Of a DNA stretch of 41,125 bases, positions 40,858 to 41,125 are shown piece after piece. The notes under the pieces are model-generated. The model had not been told where the DNA came from. It ran no database searches and saw nothing but the letters and a program-made list of their open reading frames with translations. The first letter of the stretch is position 1. The number at the start of each line of letters is the position of its first letter. Origin of the DNA: Candidatus Omnitrophota bacterium (lineage in GTDB: Bacteria; Omnitrophota; Gorgyraeia; Duberdicusellales; Duberdicusellaceae); the NCBI GenBank assembly GCA_021159015.1, contig JAGGSQ010000039.1, positions 1 through 41,125 on the forward strand. The letters are read 5' to 3'. The translations under genes were made by a program, and so were the position numbers.

Positions 40858-40877
40858 ATTCGCACGAATGAGAGAAT
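40850..40877. repeat. Hairpin upstream of the toxin promoter
   Basis: ATTCTCACATTCG (40850-40862), loop CA, CGAATGAGAGAAT (40865-40877): 13-base arms with one mismatch. No T-run follows on either strand. It resembles the CTCACA/TGTGAG hairpin after mtnA in its CTCACA core. Confidence 0.75.
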
Positions 40878-40968
40878 AAGGTTTAGTAGTAATAATAAGT
40901 TTTGTTTTTTGGGATTCTTCTTGCCCAAAGTATCCTAGCCTTACCGGATTAAGAAACAAGTTGAGAAA

Positions 40969-41125
40969 TTAGATAGACTCTCCTTCTAATGCAACATTTA
41001 AGGACAGTCCTATTTGGTTGCCGGCCCAAATCGTAACCGTGTGTCCATTCCTGAACTGGATTTTGATGTCAGACCATCTTGTTCCGTCAGGCGTTGGGAA
41101 ATGCACCATGCCGCCGGAACCAGGC
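40969..41125 (-). CDS. C-terminal end of an unidentified gene (partial)
   Basis: On the - strand an open frame enters from the right edge (codons counted from 41124) and ends at TAA 40971-40969, giving 51 residues. It contains R-W-S-D-I-K-I-Q-F-R-N-G-H-T-V-T-I-W-A-G, with alternating hydrophobic residues typical of beta strands, and ends L-E-G-E-S-I. The stretch is richer in GC than its AT-rich surroundings and codes sensibly, so I believe it is a real gene end. No family can be named. It is encoded in the same direction as the toxin-antitoxin pair, about 180 bases upstream of it. Confidence 0.6.
   Translation of the reverse strand, partial: PGSGGMVHFPTPDGTRWSDIKIQFRNGHTVTIWAGNQIGLSLNVALEGESI

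Noticed and set aside
40908-40929. TTTGGG ... CCCAAA stem as a terminator for the right-edge gene
   Set aside because: On the - strand the stem is followed by A residues, and on the + strand the T-run precedes the stem, so neither direction gives a terminator.

Overview
The window reads as a stretch of bacterial core chromosome, with almost every gene on the + strand in long runs of overlapping or closely spaced genes. The organism is a diderm: it has LolC/E-type and LolD genes for lipoprotein export and an MlaEFD-type lipid transporter. It also carries gene clusters in an order best known from Firmicutes (mcsA-mcsB-clpC ... radA-yacL-ispD-ispF-cysS; tmk-holB-ricT-metG-tatD; rsmD-coaD-DUF177-rpmF-plsX-fab). 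That mixture, the AT-leaning composition and the lack of close resemblance to any well-studied species suggest an uncultivated diderm lineage such as Omnitrophota. This placement is an inference.

Layout. 1-415: the 3' end of a coiled-coil protein. 443-6010: an Rpe-like epimerase, QueH, a YhcC-type radical SAM protein, a divergent Dtd, RecG, RsmD and CoaD. 6007-11831: DUF177, L32, PlsX, FabH, FabD, FabG, ACP and FabF, a full initiation and elongation set for fatty acid and phospholipid synthesis apart from FabZ and FabI. 11839-15951: LeuC/LeuD-type dehydratase, a 79-residue unknown, a LeuB-like dehydrogenase and aspartate-semialdehyde dehydrogenase. 15966-18174: TruA and a polytopic membrane protein. 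18185-21496: a consensus promoter driving lysS with essentially no leader, then lolC/E and lolD. 21563-26430: a branched-chain aminotransferase, then the McsA-McsB-ClpC protein-arginine-phosphorylation and degradation module without ctsR. 26434-29546: an exported unknown followed by MlaE, MlaF and MlaD homologues. 29558-34466: RadA, PIN/TRAM protein, IspD, IspF and CysS. 34463-40100: Tmk, HolB, RicT, MetG, TatD and MtnA. 40101-41125: an accessory patch on the - strand, with a BrnT/BrnA-type toxin-antitoxin pair, its promoter and palindromic operator candidate, several small repeats, and the C-terminus of an unidentified gene at the right edge.

Most genes are probably co-transcribed, since gaps are usually under 30 bases and many stop/start pairs overlap as ATGA or TGATG. 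Shine-Dalgarno use is mixed: strong before rpmF, fabG, acpP, the 79-residue ORF, the PIN/TRAM gene and the antitoxin, but weak or absent before rpe, fabF, the leuB-like gene, asd, truA and lysS. The two best sigma70-type promoters in the window (lysS, and the toxin gene) both place the expected transcription start within about 0-4 bases of the start codon, which suggests leaderless mRNAs. I saw no rRNA, tRNA, CRISPR array, insertion sequence or convincing rho-independent terminator.
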